DNA of 15,704 nucleotides from a bacterium. Lineage in GTDB: Bacteria; Bacteroidota; Bacteroidia; Bacteroidales; Bacteroidaceae. The stretch spans positions 1-15,704 of the forward strand of contig SFXD01000051.1 of assembly GCA_004559785.1 (NCBI GenBank). Direction: 5' to 3'. Shown here piece after piece: positions 14,881-15,704 of this stretch. The notes under the pieces are model-generated. The model did no database searches and was not told where the DNA came from. It saw only the letters and a list, made by a program, of their open reading frames with translations. Position 1 is the stretch's first letter. Each line of letters opens with the position of its first letter. The translations under genes and the position numbers were made by a program.

Positions 14881-14916
14881 CAGTCCCCTGCCACCAATTA
14901 AAGCGGCAGGGGACTG
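14881..14916 (+). terminator. Strong hairpin after the DUF349 gene
   Basis: CAGTCCCCTGCC (14881-14892) and GGCAGGGGACTG (14905-14916) form a perfect 12-bp stem with a 12-base loop, 31 bases after the DUF349 stop codon. No T-tract follows on either strand. Position supports a transcript 3' end. Confidence 0.6.
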
Positions 14917-15057
14917 CCGTTGGTACGTACCCCTATGGAAACTTCGCTCGGGTTTGACCACCGAGAGCAAGCAGTATTTCATATCATCCTTTACCTTGAT
15001 CTTTTTCTTTTCCTGTCGACAACTAAGACCACTGAAGACTACTTTCATTTGGTTTTG

Positions 15058-15089
15058 CTTGGCAGATTCCCCAATTTGCCGTATCTTTG
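15058..15089 (+). promoter_or_regulatory. Promoter of the AAA-ATPase-like gene
   Basis: CTTG (15058-15061), a 20-base spacer and TATCTTTG (15082-15089) match the Bacteroidetes -33/-7 pattern. The inferred start of transcription is near 15095, giving a short leader of about 16 bases before the ATG at 15111. Confidence 0.6.
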
Positions 15090-15110
15090 GGGACGAAAAG
15101 CGTGAAGGAC

Positions 15111-15704
15111 ATGGAAATGACGAATAGAAACGGAGGCTTGAAGCGACTGCCAGTTGGCATACAGACGTTTTCCGAGGTAATGGACTTGGATTGTCTCTAC
15201 ATCGACAAGACGAAGTACATGTGGGACATGATACATCTTAGCAAGTACGTGTTCCTGAGCCGCCCGAGGCGGTTCGGCAAGTCATTGCTCGTCTCCACGC
15301 TCCAGTCGTACTTCGAGGGAAAGAAGGAGTTGTTCAAGGGGCTCGCCATCGAGAAGCTGGAACAGGAATGGGTGGAATATCCCGTGCTGCGCATAAGCAT
15401 GGCATCAGGCAAGCACATGGAGAAGGACCAGCTGGAACGCTACCTAATAAATATACTTGAAGAGAACGAGAGGCGGTTCGGACTCTCATCCGACCACCCA
15501 GACCCCAACGTGCGCCTGAAGAACCTGATAGCCAACGTCCATGACAAGACGGGCAGGAAGGTGGTCGTACTCATCGACGAGTATGACGCTCCGTTGCTCG
15601 ACGTGGTTCACGAGGAGGAGACCCTGCCCGTGCTACGCAACGTGATGCGCAACTTCTACTCGCCCCTGAAGGATTGCGATCCATACCTGAAGTTCGTCTT
15701 CCTA
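15111..15704 (+). CDS. AAA-ATPase-like/DUF1703 family protein, partial (3' end outside window)
   Basis: An open frame of 198 codons runs from ATG 15111 to the right edge without a stop. The N-terminus carries the family signature LPVGIQTFSEVM (13-24), then YIDKTKYM. A P-loop-like RPRRFGKS follows at 51-58 and a Walker B-like VVVLIDEYDAP near 151-161. This is the AAA-ATPase-like domain (PF09820), normally followed by a C-terminal PD-(D/E)XK nuclease-like DUF1703 domain that would lie beyond the window. Such proteins are very common and often multi-copy in Bacteroidales. Their role is unproven, and links to mobile DNA or defence are inference. ATG at 15117 is an alternative start. It has its own promoter, and base composition is like its neighbours. 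Confidence 0.92.
   Translation, partial: MEMTNRNGGLKRLPVGIQTFSEVMDLDCLYIDKTKYMWDMIHLSKYVFLSRPRRFGKSLLVSTLQSYFEGKKELFKGLAIEKLEQEWVEYPVLRISMASGKHMEKDQLERYLINILEENERRFGLSSDHPDPNVRLKNLIANVHDKTGRKVVVLIDEYDAPLLDVVHEEETLPVLRNVMRNFYSPLKDCDPYLKFVFL

Overview
The window looks like chromosome from a member of the Bacteroidales, most likely Prevotellaceae. The evidence is a moderately high-GC coding background, repeated Bacteroidetes-type -7 elements (TAnnTTTG) in the intergenic regions with few Shine-Dalgarno sites, and a gene set typical of that order: divergent tdk/rsmI, class I fumarase, HflX, a DUF349 repeat protein and an AAA-ATPase-like/DUF1703 protein. I see no prophage, complete IS element or CRISPR array. 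The genus is an inference from gene content.

Layout. Positions 1-224 are an AT-rich edge with an inverted repeat and a strong hairpin. A minus-strand block follows: rsmI and a coiled-coil lipoprotein (transcribed first, 5103 to 3513, ending at a hairpin near 3476-3510), then hflX and fumA (about 3205 to 225). Divergent from rsmI, the plus strand carries tdk and an AI-2E/PerM-family membrane protein, then tRNA-Lys(UUU) with its own promoter and terminator. The minus strand then carries a two-gene glycoside hydrolase operon (GH127-like, then GH78-like, 11648 to 7487) ending in an elaborate palindromic 3' region. Divergent from it, the plus strand has corA with a structured leader, a five-repeat DUF349 protein, a strong hairpin, and the 5' part of an AAA-ATPase-like/DUF1703 gene that runs off the right edge.

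How the genes work together. Most are housekeeping: fumarate metabolism, ribosome rescue (HflX), 16S rRNA 2'-O-methylation (RsmI), thymidine salvage, Mg2+ uptake and tRNA. The accessory part is the pair of exported glycoside hydrolases. By family, they could remove L-arabinofuranose- and L-rhamnose-type sugars from plant pectin or arabinogalactan side chains. No SusC/SusD or regulator lies next to them here.

Most of the unexplained structure is in the non-coding DNA. The corA leader has a short upstream ORF and two mutually exclusive predicted stems. The 3' region of the hydrolase operon has five alternating complementary arms inside a 12-bp closing stem. The tRNA-Lys transcript has a leader of about 105 nt. 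Two 20-bp direct repeats lie upstream of the DUF349 gene. Three perfect 10-12 bp hairpins sit at gene ends without a U-tract. I did not find a clear-cut new multi-gene system; the candidates above are structural and need computation or experiment.
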